DNA from: Paenibacillus riograndensis SBR5
GTDB lineage: Bacteria; Bacillota; Bacilli; Paenibacillales; Paenibacillaceae
NCBI RefSeq assembly: GCF_000981585.1
Contig: NZ_LN831776.1
Location: 6,183,187 to 6,247,186 of the forward strand
Length of the DNA stretch: 64,000 nt
Direction of reading: 5' to 3'
Shown: piece by piece, positions 26,852 through 36,520 of the stretch
How positions within the stretch are numbered: the first letter of the stretch is position 1
How the letters are laid out: each line of letters begins with the position of its first letter
The notes under the pieces: model-generated
Database searches by the model: none
What the model was told of the DNA's origin: nothing
What the model saw: the letters and a program-made list of their open reading frames with translations, nothing else
Position numbers and translations under genes: made by a program

Positions 26852-27748
26852 CTATAGCATATGTAAGCTTACTGGCGGCAGGCCCATAGAAAGATGCTTA
26901 CGGCACACAACCATAAGCGCGTGATAGCTGTCCATGAAATCAAGCTGCTGCAGAATGGACAAGTAGCTGCATAGTTTGGACGTGTCCTGACTTTGCTTCA
27001 GACAGATTACAGTGATTTCATATAACACTAAGGTCACAATCTTGTCGTAGAGCAGATTGGTTTTATCCGCCAAAGGCAGAGCCTTAGTAAGAAAAAACAG
27101 GCTTTTCTCATAATTCCGCTCCGCCAGGCAAATATTGGAGATGTTCTGGAGCAAATGCTGCTGGATGGTTCTGCTCTCGGCAAAGCAATGATATTTATTA
27201 AATTCCTGCACAGCTCTCAGGCCAAAAAAGATGGCATCGTCACTGTTCAGCGTGAACAAAAAGTTGTTAAGCAGCTTGAATTCATACAGATACCAGGTAT
27301 CTACCCCAAGCAGATAGGGCTTGATGTAATCGGCAATCTCACTCAGTTGTCTGATTTGATCCCCGTGGCCATACTGAATCAGCAGTCCCTGTCCAAGCAA
27401 ATACAGATGGTAAAAAGCTTCCGTCCGCGTAGTCTTATACAACATATGGCATTCATAGCTGACGTCCCTGACCTTCTCAAATTCGTAGCGGTTCCCCGCT
27501 TCAACGAGGGTCAGGTGGAGTGTCCGTTTGACCGGCTGGGCATAGTCATGATGTAAGAATAACAGCTCCTCCAGCGACATTTCCAGCTTGTCCAGAATCA
27601 GAATCAGCTTGTCGTAGCCGGGGAAATACTTTCCTCCTTCAAAACGTGACAGATTGGAGCGGCTCATAATTCCCCCTGCCAGATCCGACTGATTCATCCC
27701 TTTAGACTTTCGAATCCGCTTAACCGTCTCCCCCAGAACCCTTCCCAT
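26852..27748 (-). CDS. Rgg/GadR/MutR-like transcriptional regulator
   Basis: The 298-residue protein has an XRE-type helix-turn-helix (residues 5-60, NQSDLAGGIMSRSNLSRFE with the Rgg-like SNLSRFEGGKYFP) and a long all-helical C-terminal domain with TPR-like repeats, as in Rgg family regulators. Family members are often controlled by short secreted peptides and tend to sit beside their targets. The gene is divergent from an MFS transporter, with 109 bases between. No short peptide gene is evident beside it. ATG 27748 has GGGAG nine bases upstream. Confidence 0.8.
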   Translation of the reverse strand: MGRVLGETVKRIRKSKGMNQSDLAGGIMSRSNLSRFEGGKYFPGYDKLILILDKLEMSLEELLFLHHDYAQPVKRTLHLTLVEAGNRYEFEKVRDVSYECHMLYKTTRTEAFYHLYLLGQGLLIQYGHGDQIRQLSEIADYIKPYLLGVDTWYLYEFKLLNNFLFTLNSDDAIFFGLRAVQEFNKYHCFAESRTIQQHLLQNISNICLAERNYEKSLFFLTKALPLADKTNLLYDKIVTLVLYEITVICLKQSQDTSKLCSYLSILQQLDFMDSYHALMVVCRKHLSMGLPPVSLHML

Positions 27749-27802
27749 TTCACTTCACTCCCGCAAATGTGAGTATACAGCACAATTTCTCTATCTATTT
27801 TC

Positions 27803-27840
27803 CATTGTATGCTACATTCGAGCCAATGAAAAATACAATG
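27803..27840. promoter_or_regulatory. Inverted repeat in the Rgg/MFS divergent spacer
   Basis: CATTGTAT and ATACAATG form a perfect 8-bp inverted repeat spaced by 22 bases, ending 17 bases before the transporter start. Both halves lie in the shared promoter region, so they are a natural operator candidate for the Rgg-like regulator. The binding role is inferred. Confidence 0.35.
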
Positions 27841-27857
27841 CAGGAAGAAGGATCGGT

Positions 27858-29096
27858 ATGAACAATCCGGCAAACCGGAAGCTGAACAGCAAAGTATGGA
27901 ATATCTTGCTTGGAACGCTTTTTACCAGAACGGCACTCTTTATGAGCACACCTTTTCTGGCCATATTTCTGACGACTCAAAAGGATATTTCCCTCCTCCA
28001 CACCGGCTATATTCTCAGCATTAACCCGCTCATCAATGTGTTGTTCGGCAGTTTTGGCGGGAGGCTTGCTGATAAGCTCTCCTTGAAAAAAATAATAGGC
28101 GGAATCCCGCTTGTCTGGGGTTCCGCCTTCATCCTGTTCTATTTTGCCGGCAGCTTCTGGCATTTTCTTCTGCTTAGCGGCCTTAACGGCTTGTGCTATT
28201 CTATCTTTGAGCCTGCCAGCAAAAAAGTGCTGTCTGCCCAAACCGCCCCGGACAACCGGCTGCTGGTATTTAACCTGAGGTATTCCGCGATTAATCTGGG
28301 AGCTTTTATCGGCCCCCTCCTAAGTTTGCTGTTTAATATGAAGCTGACACTGTTTCCTTACGTGATCCTAGGCATCCTGTATATTCTATATGGGATATCG
28401 ACCCGGTTTTTCTTCCGGGATATGCCGGCCGGAGCGCCAGCTTCGCCGCCCCTACCGCTCCGCCGCCCGCGAGCCTTCACCGTAATCCGCAAAGATCATG
28501 TTTTCCTTCTGCTGTTGGCCGGCATGAGCTTCTCTTTCTTCGGTTATTCCCAGCTGAATGCAACCGTCTCGCAGTATCTGGCTACCACCAGTGCTTTAAC
28601 GAATGGTGTTCAACTGTACTCCACCCTTCTATCTGCCAATGCCCTGATCATTCTCGCTGCCCAATTTGTGCTGCTGCGCTGGATCTCCGGCTGGAATCCC
28701 TTTACCGTCGTGCTTGTCAGCAATTTGCTGATCGGCCTAAGCTTTTTGCCGTTTATCTTACCGCCTGCTTTGCTGCCGCTCCTTGCATTTATTGTCCTCT
28801 TCAGTGTAGGAGAACTGCTGATCGGCGCCCGCTTCGATGCCTTGGTGGATGAGCTGGCCGCAACAGAAGTCAAAGGCCTGTATTTCGGCTGCTCGGAATT
28901 GATCAAGGCGGGGACCATCGCCGGGCCATTAGCTGGAACCCGCCTGCTGGGCCATTTCGGAGTACAGGCCGGATTCCCCGTCTTTGCCCTGTTATGCGCC
29001 ATCACGATCACCGGTGCAGGGCTGATTGCCCTAGCCAAGTCCAGGCATAGGAAAGTTATTCATGCGCAGAAGCCTCTGGAAGAATATCACGCTTGA
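27858..29096 (+). CDS. MFS transporter, probable drug or metabolite exporter
   Basis: The 412-residue protein has about twelve membrane helices in two bundles. The loop between helices 2 and 3 carries an MFS motif A variant (GGRLADKLSLKK). The second half has GELLIGARFDALVDELA and GLYFGCSELIKAGTIAGP, patterns seen in 12-helix exporters of the MdtH/YttB sort. The substrate is not recognisable. It is divergent from the Rgg-like regulator, which probably controls it. Its 3' end overlaps the convergent kdpD-related gene by 41 bases, and no hairpin terminator separates them. Confidence 0.88.
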   Translation: MNNPANRKLNSKVWNILLGTLFTRTALFMSTPFLAIFLTTQKDISLLHTGYILSINPLINVLFGSFGGRLADKLSLKKIIGGIPLVWGSAFILFYFAGSFWHFLLLSGLNGLCYSIFEPASKKVLSAQTAPDNRLLVFNLRYSAINLGAFIGPLLSLLFNMKLTLFPYVILGILYILYGISTRFFFRDMPAGAPASPPLPLRRPRAFTVIRKDHVFLLLLAGMSFSFFGYSQLNATVSQYLATTSALTNGVQLYSTLLSANALIILAAQFVLLRWISGWNPFTVVLVSNLLIGLSFLPFILPPALLPLLAFIVLFSVGELLIGARFDALVDELAATEVKGLYFGCSELIKAGTIAGPLAGTRLLGHFGVQAGFPVFALLCAITITGAGLIALAKSRHRKVIHAQKPLEEYHA

Positions 29097-31422
29097 TGTG
29101 AGGATCGTAGTTGGCGACAATCAGAATATCCATATGCCTTGCGGTGCGCAGCAGTTTTTTGATGATCGTGCCTTCCCATAACCGTTTCCATGCCGGGCGG
29201 TCACATTGGCCGATAATAAGCTGGGTGGCATGGTGTTCGTCAGCTTTTGCCTGAATGACCTCTGCAAGCCTTGATGAAGGCCCTGATGAGGAGATCATTT
29301 CAAATTTTCCGCCCAGCCGAAGGGTCAGGTTCTCAATGCTTGCTTTCATTTTCAGCTCGTCCTCGGTCAGTTCTTTCGCTGAATGTACATAAGCAACAAT
29401 CCAATCCGCCTTCAACCGGAAAGCTGTCCTGAATCCCCTGCGGATTAGTTTCCCGGCACTCTGGCTAAGCTTCACACAGACAAAAATAACCTCCTGCTTA
29501 TTCCAGGGCCCGCGAAGAGAGCTGACACGCTCCCATGCCTCCAGCCGTTCATCTACGTCATCGGCAATTTCCCGGAGCGACAGCTCTCTCAAGGCAATCA
29601 AATTCCCGATTTTAAAAAAATTGTCCAGCGCTTGATCGATTTTTTCCCGGGCATAAATCTTCCCGTCCTTCATGCGGGCTTGCAGCGCCTGTGGCGCCAC
29701 ATCGATAAGTTCCACCTCATCCGCCAGGCGGAGAATGGAATCCGGGACGGTTTCCCTCACCCGAACCCCGGTGATTTGGGCCACCGCATCATTCAAGCTT
29801 TCCAGATGCTGCACGTTGACGGTTGAAATCACCGAGATGCCGGCATTCAGAATTTCCATTACATCTTCATAACGCTTTTTGTACTTGCTCCCGGGAACGT
29901 TAGTGTGAGCCAGTTCGTCAACCAGCACCACTTCCGGGTTGCGCCTCAGGATGGCCCCGGTATCCATTTCCTCCAGCACAGTTTCTGAATATTTGATTTT
30001 TGCCCGTTCGATAAACGGCAGTTCAGCCACCTGCTGGCCCGTTTCCTGCCGGCCGTGCGTTTCCAGCAGACCGATAACAACATCTACTCCCTTCTTGAGC
30101 AGATGATTGCCTTCCCGCAGCATGGTATAGGTTTTGCCTACTCCGGGTGCCGCACCAATAAAGACCTTGAACCGCCCCCGCCGGATCCGCCCGATTTTTT
30201 CGTCTACTTCCCGTGAGCTTAACCGGTGATACAGCGGGTTATCTGCGGGAACGGCCAGTTTTGCGGGCAGAATCCGCTCCCCTTGGTGCTCCGCCCGGTC
30301 GGCAACCATGAAGATATCCATATTCCTGGACTTCCGGATGATGTCATTGACAACAGAGCCTTGCCAGAACTCCTGCCACCTCGACTGCCGGGAATGGCCC
30401 AGCATAATCCGGGTAACATTATGTTCAAGCGCATACTGGATCAGCCGCTCCGGCAATCTTCTCCGGGAATGGAAAGGCAGTTCTTCGAACGCTGCCCCGA
30501 CCTTCCGGACAAGCTTAACGAGCGACTCCTTAAAAGCTGCCTGCTCTTTCGTCAGCGGACGTTTTGGGTTCGTAAAAGTAATGATAATGAGTTCGCCGTT
30601 CAGCCGTTTCGCCACCTGCTGGCCGCGCCGGACATAAATCGAGCCGTTCCAGTGATATTGGGTGGAGACCAGGATGCGTTCCGCCGCGCCGGACGGACCG
30701 AGCATTCCCATCTGCTCACGGTGCTTCTCCAGGGAGTCATTCACCCCTTCCGCCACAAGCCGCAGAGCCAGCTCGCGCAGCACCCCCAGCGTTCCCCGCT
30801 GAAACAGTGCGGCGGTTTTGCTGTTGCGCACATGCCCTTCCGAGACACGCTGGAGCAGCGTTTCAGGCGTTACATCAATCAGACGGATTTCATCTGCAAG
30901 CTCCAGTGTATGGGCAGAGACCGTCTCCTCCACCTCAATCCCCATATATTTCTGGGCCAGTTCCCTTACGCCTTCCAGCTCATATACGTTTACCGTAGTT
31001 ATTACACTGATTCCGTGACCCAGCAGGAAGTGGATATCTTCCAATCTGGTCTTATGCACTGCATCAGGACGGTTCCGGTGCGCCAGGCCATCCACCAGAA
31101 CCACCTCCGGGTTCCGCTGGATTAAGGCTTCCACATTCAGATCCTTTTTTTCCGTGCCGTCGTGGACCCAATGAATGCTCGGGATCCGTTCGAGCTGCCC
31201 GATTTGTTCAATCGTTTCAGGACGCTGGAGCGTGGATACCGCACAGATGACGACATCTATTCCCTGCTGCTGGAGCGCTGTTCCTTCCCGCAGCATATGA
31301 TAGGTTTTGCCCGACCCGCTTACTGCACCAATAAAAATTTTCAACCGTCCGCGATGCAGCTTGGAGATGGATAACAAGATTTCCTCCGGACTTTTCCGCT
31401 TGAAGTTTTCCACCTTGTCCAT
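29056..31422 (-). CDS. Tandem KdpD sensor-domain protein without kinase
   Basis: The 788-residue protein consists of two successive copies of the cytoplasmic N-terminal half of KdpD: KdpD P-loop domain plus USP-like domain, about residues 20-385, then again 410-775. Each copy has a P-loop (GAVSGSGKT at 32-40 and GAAPGVGKT at about 423-431) and the VDGLAH or VDELAHTN motif. Each also has the STVNV-x-LE segment and a USP domain ending in a GHSR- or GQCDR-like nucleotide loop and DI-x-IVA. There are no membrane helices, no DHp histidine and no ATPase domain. The second copy is closer to KdpD consensus; the first is diverged (DGLAH for DELAH). It is the last gene of the kdpFABC operon, 15 bases after kdpC, while a full KdpD is encoded separately. 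A regulator of Kdp signalling or transport is plausible but inferred. Confidence 0.85.
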   Translation of the reverse strand: MDKVENFKRKSPEEILLSISKLHRGRLKIFIGAVSGSGKTYHMLREGTALQQQGIDVVICAVSTLQRPETIEQIGQLERIPSIHWVHDGTEKKDLNVEALIQRNPEVVLVDGLAHRNRPDAVHKTRLEDIHFLLGHGISVITTVNVYELEGVRELAQKYMGIEVEETVSAHTLELADEIRLIDVTPETLLQRVSEGHVRNSKTAALFQRGTLGVLRELALRLVAEGVNDSLEKHREQMGMLGPSGAAERILVSTQYHWNGSIYVRRGQQVAKRLNGELIIITFTNPKRPLTKEQAAFKESLVKLVRKVGAAFEELPFHSRRRLPERLIQYALEHNVTRIMLGHSRQSRWQEFWQGSVVNDIIRKSRNMDIFMVADRAEHQGERILPAKLAVPADNPLYHRLSSREVDEKIGRIRRGRFKVFIGAAPGVGKTYTMLREGNHLLKKGVDVVIGLLETHGRQETGQQVAELPFIERAKIKYSETVLEEMDTGAILRRNPEVVLVDELAHTNVPGSKYKKRYEDVMEILNAGISVISTVNVQHLESLNDAVAQITGVRVRETVPDSILRLADEVELIDVAPQALQARMKDGKIYAREKIDQALDNFFKIGNLIALRELSLREIADDVDERLEAWERVSSLRGPWNKQEVIFVCVKLSQSAGKLIRRGFRTAFRLKADWIVAYVHSAKELTEDELKMKASIENLTLRLGGKFEMISSSGPSSRLAEVIQAKADEHHATQLIIGQCDRPAWKRLWEGTIIKKLLRTARHMDILIVANYDPHIKRDILPEASAHE

Positions 31423-31437
31423 TCCTCACGTTCCGAT

Positions 31438-32010
31438 TTATTTTCCATTCACCGTCTTCTGCACATCGATGTTGAGCAGGAGCACATTGACAACCCGCTC
31501 TCCCAAGACTCCCAGTTCTCTTTCTTGGGTATGCTTAGCTACCAGTTCCTTCAATTGTTCTTCAGATATGCCAGTGCTCTTGCTGATGCGCGGGATTTGA
31601 ACCTGCGCCGCCTCCACACTGATGTGCGGATCCAAGCCGGAGCCGGAATTGGTGATCAGATCCACCGGCAATTCAGACACGGGAATCCCGGGGTTCTCCG
31701 ACTTCCAGGCCTCTACTGACGCCTTCGTGCGTTCAAGCATATCCGGATTGGAAGGCGCATAGTTCGGCGTACCTGAGGAAACCGCGTTATATTCAATACT
31801 AGAAATCCGGCCATGGAAGTAACCCGGGGACGTGAAATTCTGTCCAATCCATTTGGAGCCAATGACTTCATGTTTATCATTATAGATCAGGCTTCCATCC
31901 GCCTTATCCGGCATGACTGCCTGGGCAATTCCCGTCACAACCAGCTGATACGCCAGAATAATAATCATGAGTGCGACAGTTGTTCTTATTGAAACAGCGA
32001 TAGTCTTCAT
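31438..32010 (-). CDS. kdpC: Potassium-transporting ATPase subunit KdpC
   Basis: KdpC is the 190-residue single-span subunit of the KdpFABC K+ pump. It has one N-terminal helix ([21 protein letters not shown]) and an outside domain with the KdpC signatures [27 protein letters not shown] and VNVLLLNI. I chose the ATG at 32010, 16 bases after the kdpB stop, with AGAGG upstream; an in-frame ATG at 32046 would overlap kdpB by 20 bases. Fourth of the structural subunits in the operon. Confidence 0.95.
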   Translation of the reverse strand: MKTIAVSIRTTVALMIIILAYQLVVTGIAQAVMPDKADGSLIYNDKHEVIGSKWIGQNFTSPGYFHGRISSIEYNAVSSGTPNYAPSNPDMLERTKASVEAWKSENPGIPVSELPVDLITNSGSGLDPHISVEAAQVQIPRISKSTGISEEQLKELVAKHTQERELGVLGERVVNVLLLNIDVQKTVNGK

Positions 32011-32026
32011 ACCGCATTCATCCTCT

Positions 32027-34054
32027 CTATACCCAGAATTGGACAACCAAGTCTATCAGCTTAATGCCGGCAAACGGGACAATCACACCGCCCAAGCCAT
32101 AAATAATCAGGTTGCGGCTCAGAAGCTGTGACGAGCTCATCGGCTTATATGCTACCCCTTTCATCGCCAGCGGAATCAGCAGCGGAATAATCACCGCGTT
32201 AAAGATCAAGGCCGAAAGGATGGCTGACAGAGGGGAATGCAGTCTCATCACATTCAAGACTTCCATTTCAGGAATCGCCACCATGAACATCGCTGGAATA
32301 ATCGCAAAATATTTGGCGATATCATTCGCAATACTGAATGTAGTTAATGCTCCGCGGGTCATCAGCAGCTGCTTGCCGATAGAGACCACTTCAATAATTT
32401 TGGAAGGATCGGAGTCAAGGTCCACCATGTTGGCGGCTTCCTTGGCAGCAACTGTTCCGCTGTTCATGGCAATCCCCACATCGGCCTGGGCCAAGGCAGG
32501 GGCATCATTGGTGCCGTCACCGGTCATGGCTACCAGCTTGCCTTCCGCTTGTTCACGGCGGATTACAGCAATTTTATCCTCCGGTTTACTTTCAGCAATG
32601 AAATCATCCACTCCGGCTTCAGCGGCGATGGTGGCAGCTGTCAGCGGATTGTCCCCCGTACACATAATGGTCTTAATTCCCATCTTCCGCATCTGCTCGA
32701 ACCGTTCCCGCATCCCTGGTTTTACAGTATCCTTCAGGTAAATGAGGCCGTATATCGTCTGATCGACCGCGACAGCGAGCGGTGTTCCCCCCGCCGACGC
32801 AATCGCGTTGCTGTTAGCCTGCAAATCGTCCGGGATGATCCCGCCCTGGCCGGCAACCCATTGCTTTACCGCATCTACAGCCCCCTTGCGGATATGCCGC
32901 CCGTCCGGCAGGTCAATGCCGCTCATGCGGGTCTCTGCCTTGAACTCCACGAATTCCGCACCATCAGCAACGGACTCCTGAAAAGACAGATTCTGACTCT
33001 TCAGCAGCTCCAGCACAGACCGCCCCTCAGGCGTCTCATCGCGAACCGAACTTAAGGCTGCCCAAGCCGCCACATCCTGCCGGGAGTGCTTGCCTACCGG
33101 GATAAATTCACTGGCCATGCGGTTTCCGTAAGTGATGGTTCCTGTTTTATCGAGAATGATCGTGTTGATATCCCCCGATGCTTCCACCGCTTTACCGGAC
33201 ATAGCCAATACATTGAACTGTGTGACCCGGTCCATTCCGGCAATACCGATGGCTGACAGCAGCCCTCCGATGGTGGTGGGGATCAGGCAGACCAGCAGGG
33301 CAATCAGCACAGGAACTTCCAGGCGGATATCCAGATAATCGGCAAAGAAAGGCAGCGTAATGACTACAATCAGGAAAATAATCGTCAGACTGACCAGCAC
33401 GGTATTTAGCGCAATCTCGTTTGGCGTTTTTTGACGTTTGGCCCCTTCCACCAGAGAAATCATCCGGTCCAGAAATGACTCTCCGGGATCACTGGTAATG
33501 CGGACCTTAATCCGGTCGCTGATTACCTTGGTTCCTCCGGTTACAGAGCTGAAGTCACCGCCAGCCTCTTTGATCACCGGAGCAGATTCGCCCGTAATGG
33601 CCGATTCATCGACCGAGGCCAGGCCTTCAATGACTTCCCCGTCACCCGGAATCATTTCTCCCTGGGCCACAATAACCACATCGCCTTTGCGCAGTTCCGT
33701 GGAAGGCACTTCTTTGACCGAGCTTCCGCTCACCTTGTTTGCGGTGATCTCTTTTTTTGATTTTTTGAGGGAATCAGCTTGCGCCTTGCCCCGGCCTTCC
33801 GCCAGTGCTTCCGCAAAATTGGCAAAGAGTACCGTGAACAGCAAAATGAACGCTACCGCAAGATTAAAGCCCGTGGAGACATCCCCGCCAAATGCATCAG
33901 GCACAAATACAAGAAATAAGGTAATGATGAAGCCGATCTCCACCACAAACATGATCGGATTGCGCAGCATAACGCGCGGGTCCAGCTTAATAAACGCCTG
34001 CTTGGCAGCCTGAATGACGATATCTTTATTGATTGCACTTTTCTTTGTACTCAT
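32027..34054 (-). CDS. kdpB: Potassium-transporting P-type ATPase subunit KdpB
   Basis: The 675-residue catalytic subunit hydrolyses ATP to energise K+ uptake through KdpA. It shows the actuator motif ITGES, the phosphorylation motif [11 protein letters not shown], the nucleotide-domain phrase [11 protein letters not shown] and the hinge [14 protein letters not shown], with about seven membrane helices. The ATG at 34054 follows GGAGG by seven bases and gives MSTKKSA. It lies 23 bases after kdpA. Full length, with no missing key residue. Confidence 0.97.
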   Translation of the reverse strand: MSTKKSAINKDIVIQAAKQAFIKLDPRVMLRNPIMFVVEIGFIITLFLVFVPDAFGGDVSTGFNLAVAFILLFTVLFANFAEALAEGRGKAQADSLKKSKKEITANKVSGSSVKEVPSTELRKGDVVIVAQGEMIPGDGEVIEGLASVDESAITGESAPVIKEAGGDFSSVTGGTKVISDRIKVRITSDPGESFLDRMISLVEGAKRQKTPNEIALNTVLVSLTIIFLIVVITLPFFADYLDIRLEVPVLIALLVCLIPTTIGGLLSAIGIAGMDRVTQFNVLAMSGKAVEASGDINTIILDKTGTITYGNRMASEFIPVGKHSRQDVAAWAALSSVRDETPEGRSVLELLKSQNLSFQESVADGAEFVEFKAETRMSGIDLPDGRHIRKGAVDAVKQWVAGQGGIIPDDLQANSNAIASAGGTPLAVAVDQTIYGLIYLKDTVKPGMRERFEQMRKMGIKTIMCTGDNPLTAATIAAEAGVDDFIAESKPEDKIAVIRREQAEGKLVAMTGDGTNDAPALAQADVGIAMNSGTVAAKEAANMVDLDSDPSKIIEVVSIGKQLLMTRGALTTFSIANDIAKYFAIIPAMFMVAIPEMEVLNVMRLHSPLSAILSALIFNAVIIPLLIPLAMKGVAYKPMSSSQLLSRNLIIYGLGGVIVPFAGIKLIDLVVQFWV

Positions 34055-34077
34055 TTTTCTTCCTCCATCCATAACCT

Positions 34078-35754
34078 CTAAGGTTTCAGCGTCAAGAATT
34101 CAGCAATCGGTCCCAGGGCAAGCGCCGGGAAGAATGTCAATGCTCCGACAATCAGTACCGTACCCAGAAAAACAGCACCAAACAGAGCCTTGTCCGTACG
34201 GAAGGTCCCTGAGGTTTCCGGTACAGTTTTCTTGGCTGCCAGTGAACCGGCTACAGCCAGCATCGCAATGATGGAGAAATACCGGCCAAGGAACATCACA
34301 ATTCCGGTGGAGATATTCCAGAACGGCGTCGCATCGCCAAGCCCCTCAAAGCCGGAGCCATTGTTGGCAGCAGAGGAAGTAAATTCATACAGCGCCTGTG
34401 TCAGCCCGTGAAAGCCGGGATTCGAAAGGGTATCGGACTGGGTGAGCAGCGCCAGGGCCGTAGGCAGCAGAATAAGCATCGGATTGATAATCAGCGTGAC
34501 TGCAATCAGCTTCATTTCCTTACCTTCTATTTTTTTACCAAGAAACTCCGGTGTTCGTCCTACCATCAGACCCGATAGAAATACCGCAATCATCGTATAC
34601 ATCAGCACGTTAACAAATCCTACCCCGACACCGCCAAATACTGTGTTCAGCATCATATTGCCGATCGTAATCAATCCGCCTATAGGCGTCAGCGTATCAT
34701 GCATCGTATTGACCGCTCCTGTCTCCGATGCTGTCGTAACGACCGAGTACAGGGCAGACTGGGCAACGCCGAACCTGGCCTCCTTCCCTTCCATGGAGCC
34801 TTGCTGATGCTGAATACCCAGAGCGTTGACGGCCGGATTTCCTGCATTTTCACTGGCCAGTGAAATCCCCAGGAAGACTATGAACATCATGGCCATCGAT
34901 ACGAACAGCACCCGGCCCTGTTTTTTATTGCCGACCATTTTCCCGTAGGTAAAAGGAAGCCCCGTACCCAGCAGCAGCATGAGCAGAATTTGCAGCAGGT
35001 TGCTGATCGCATCCGGATTCTCGAAAGGATGGGCCGAATTGACACCAAAAAATCCGCCGCCGTTGTTGCCCAGCTCTTTTATGGACAGAAAAGAGGCTAC
35101 AGGACCGCGCGCGATCTCTTGTGTCACACCTTCCAGCGTATGGCCCAGAGCAGTAGGCTCCAGCGTTTGGGGCACACCAAGGGCCACGAAAACAAATGCC
35201 AGGACAAAGCAGACCGGCAGCAGAATCCGGGTGATTGCCCGGACCATATCCACGAAGAAGTTCCCCAGGGGTTTCCCGGTCAAACCGCGGATAATGGCGA
35301 TTCCCACAGCAAGCCCGGTAGCGGGGGAGGTAAACATCATAAATACGATCGCCAGCATTTGCGACAGATAGGATAGCCCGCTTTCGCCGCTGTAATGCTG
35401 AAGATTAGTATTTGCCATAAAGCTGATTACCGTATTAAAAGCAAGTGTCGGCTCCATCGAAGCAATCCCGCTTGGATTTAACGGCAGCGCACCCTGAAAC
35501 CTGAAAATCAGATAGACCAGCAGCATCATCATTGCATTGCTGAGGACCGCAGCCAGAGCGTATTGCTTCCAGTTATAGTTCTCCTTACGTATTCCGCCAA
35601 TCGCATAAACCGGTTTCTCCAGCCAGCCGAACCAGCGGTCCAGCCCTGTTCGCTCATAATTGAAGACTTGAGCCATATACAGTCCCGCAGGACGGGCAAG
35701 CAGCAAGGAGAGCAATAAGGTTATAGCAATTGCGATATAAGAAATCATGGTCAC
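34078..35754 (-). CDS. kdpA: Potassium-transporting ATPase subunit KdpA
   Basis: KdpA (558 residues) is the K+-binding channel-like subunit, related to Trk/Ktr permeases. It has about ten helices and selectivity-loop-like segments such as [57 protein letters not shown] and [10 protein letters not shown]. The likely start is GTG at 35754, six bases after GGAGGG; an ATG two codons later is an alternative with looser spacing. It follows kdpF by 23 bases. Confidence 0.97.
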   Translation of the reverse strand: MTMISYIAIAITLLLSLLLARPAGLYMAQVFNYERTGLDRWFGWLEKPVYAIGGIRKENYNWKQYALAAVLSNAMMMLLVYLIFRFQGALPLNPSGIASMEPTLAFNTVISFMANTNLQHYSGESGLSYLSQMLAIVFMMFTSPATGLAVGIAIIRGLTGKPLGNFFVDMVRAITRILLPVCFVLAFVFVALGVPQTLEPTALGHTLEGVTQEIARGPVASFLSIKELGNNGGGFFGVNSAHPFENPDAISNLLQILLMLLLGTGLPFTYGKMVGNKKQGRVLFVSMAMMFIVFLGISLASENAGNPAVNALGIQHQQGSMEGKEARFGVAQSALYSVVTTASETGAVNTMHDTLTPIGGLITIGNMMLNTVFGGVGVGFVNVLMYTMIAVFLSGLMVGRTPEFLGKKIEGKEMKLIAVTLIINPMLILLPTALALLTQSDTLSNPGFHGLTQALYEFTSSAANNGSGFEGLGDATPFWNISTGIVMFLGRYFSIIAMLAVAGSLAAKKTVPETSGTFRTDKALFGAVFLGTVLIVGALTFFPALALGPIAEFLTLKP

Positions 35755-35777
35755 TTAAATCCCTCCTGAAATCGTTA

Positions 35778-35858
35778 CTAGAATTTTTCCGGATTAATCA
35801 GCGCGTAAGTTAAGTACACAAAGAGAGCTGCTACGATTATTCCCAGTACCCACATCAT
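35778..35858 (-). CDS. kdpF: KdpF small membrane subunit
   Basis: A 26-residue hydrophobic peptide reads from the ATG at 35858 to TAG at 35778. It begins MMWVLGIIVAALFVYLTYAL and ends NPEKF; the single helix followed by N-P-E-K-F matches KdpF. KdpF stabilises the KdpFABC complex in the membrane. AGGGAG lies nine bases upstream, and the start overlaps the end of the preceding 35-codon ORF (ATGA-type overlap). It is too short for routine gene callers. Confidence 0.9.
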   Translation of the reverse strand: MMWVLGIIVAALFVYLTYALINPEKF

Positions 35859-35962
35859 CCTTGGTCACTCCCTTTATCGATGGTTCCGGAAGCCCATTGC
35901 GCCAGCCCGGTCATGAGCAGGGTGAGAATAATTAGTGCGGCAATCATATAAATGTCCAACAT
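35855..35962 (-). CDS. 35-residue membrane microprotein upstream of kdpF
   Basis: An ORF of 36 codons starts at ATG 35962 with a very strong site (AGAAGGAGG, about eight bases upstream) and ends with TGA overlapping the kdpF ATG by four bases. The peptide begins MLDIYMIAALIILTLLMTG, a single membrane helix, and continues with a polar tail ending in DKGSDQG. The ribosome site and the coupled stop/start argue that it is translated. I do not recognise the family; it could be an additional Kdp accessory peptide or a second KdpF-like subunit. It lies just after the 109-residue membrane protein gene. Confidence 0.7.
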   Translation of the reverse strand: MLDIYMIAALIILTLLMTGLAQWASGTIDKGSDQG

Positions 35963-35988
35963 GTGTATAGACCTCCTTCTATTTAACT

Positions 35989-36318
35989 CTAATATCTGTC
36001 TTCGCCCAGCACCTGGTTCACAGCCTTGAGGAAGGCTGCATAACCTCCATCCCTATCCTGCCGGGAAGCCAGCGCCAAGAGCATCGTCTGCTCGATTTGC
36101 CTGCCGTCCAGCTCATAGCTGCCTGACAGGATTTCTCTAACCTCGTCCTCGGGCGCTCCCTGGGCGAACTTTCGGGCCGCTTTATAAATGTCTTTATTTT
36201 CATAGCAGCCTTGAACTCCCGCCTTCCGCATGTCGGCAACATCGTATAGTTTTTTTATCGAATACAGCACCACCAGCAGAATTGAGATCAGCCCCGTGTT
36301 TCTTAACAATCCTTCCAT
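35989..36318 (-). CDS. Uncharacterised membrane-anchored protein heading the kdp structural operon
   Basis: The 109-residue product has one N-terminal helix (LISILLVVLYSIKKLYDV, residues 10-27) and a mainly helical soluble tail with EDEVREILSGSYELDGRQIEQTM and several charged turns. The ATG at 36318 has AGGTGG upstream. It is the first gene after the candidate KdpE operator at 36425-36441 and is followed within 26 bases by the microprotein gene and kdpF. That places it in the Kdp operon. I do not recognise a family or function. A role in assembly or control of the pump is suggested only by position. Confidence 0.75.
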   Translation of the reverse strand: MEGLLRNTGLISILLVVLYSIKKLYDVADMRKAGVQGCYENKDIYKAARKFAQGAPEDEVREILSGSYELDGRQIEQTMLLALASRQDRDGGYAAFLKAVNQVLGEDRY

Positions 36319-36424
36319 CCCCCACCACCTCTTTCCTGATCCGCCAGCCCGACTTATGCTTTTGCTTCCGAGATTCAGAGTAACATTTCCGCCATAAGTT
36401 TAGGGTTAGGGTTTTCTTGGAGGT

Positions 36425-36441
36425 ATTAAGATCATCTAAAG
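36425..36441 (-). promoter_or_regulatory. Candidate KdpE operator upstream of the kdp structural operon
   Basis: On the minus strand two half-sites, CTTTAG and CTTAAT, begin exactly 11 bases apart. This head-to-tail 11-bp spacing is used by OmpR/PhoB-family regulators, and the E. coli KdpE site has similar 6-N5-6 half-sites. The pair resembles the CTTAAT-N5-CTTAAT pair before kdpD. It lies about 110 bases upstream of the first operon gene. Confidence 0.5.
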
Positions 36442-36463
36442 ATTCAAATGGGTAGTGGAACGC

Positions 36464-36493
36464 CAAAAAACCATGCCCTCAAAAGAGCATGGT
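36464..36493 (-). terminator. Terminator after kdpE
   Basis: ACCATGC and GCATGGT form a stem with a ten-base loop followed by TTTTTTGG on the minus strand, starting about 28 bases after the kdpE stop. It separates kdpDE from the structural operon, which has its own operator just downstream. Confidence 0.75.
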
Positions 36494-36520
36494 TGATCAC
36501 GCAGGTTAAATTAAAACCGG

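Noticed and set aside
29056..31422. The kinase-less KdpD protein read as a decayed pseudogene
   Set aside because: The frame is intact for 788 codons, both P-loops are preserved, and it sits in operon register after kdpC, so it is more likely functional.
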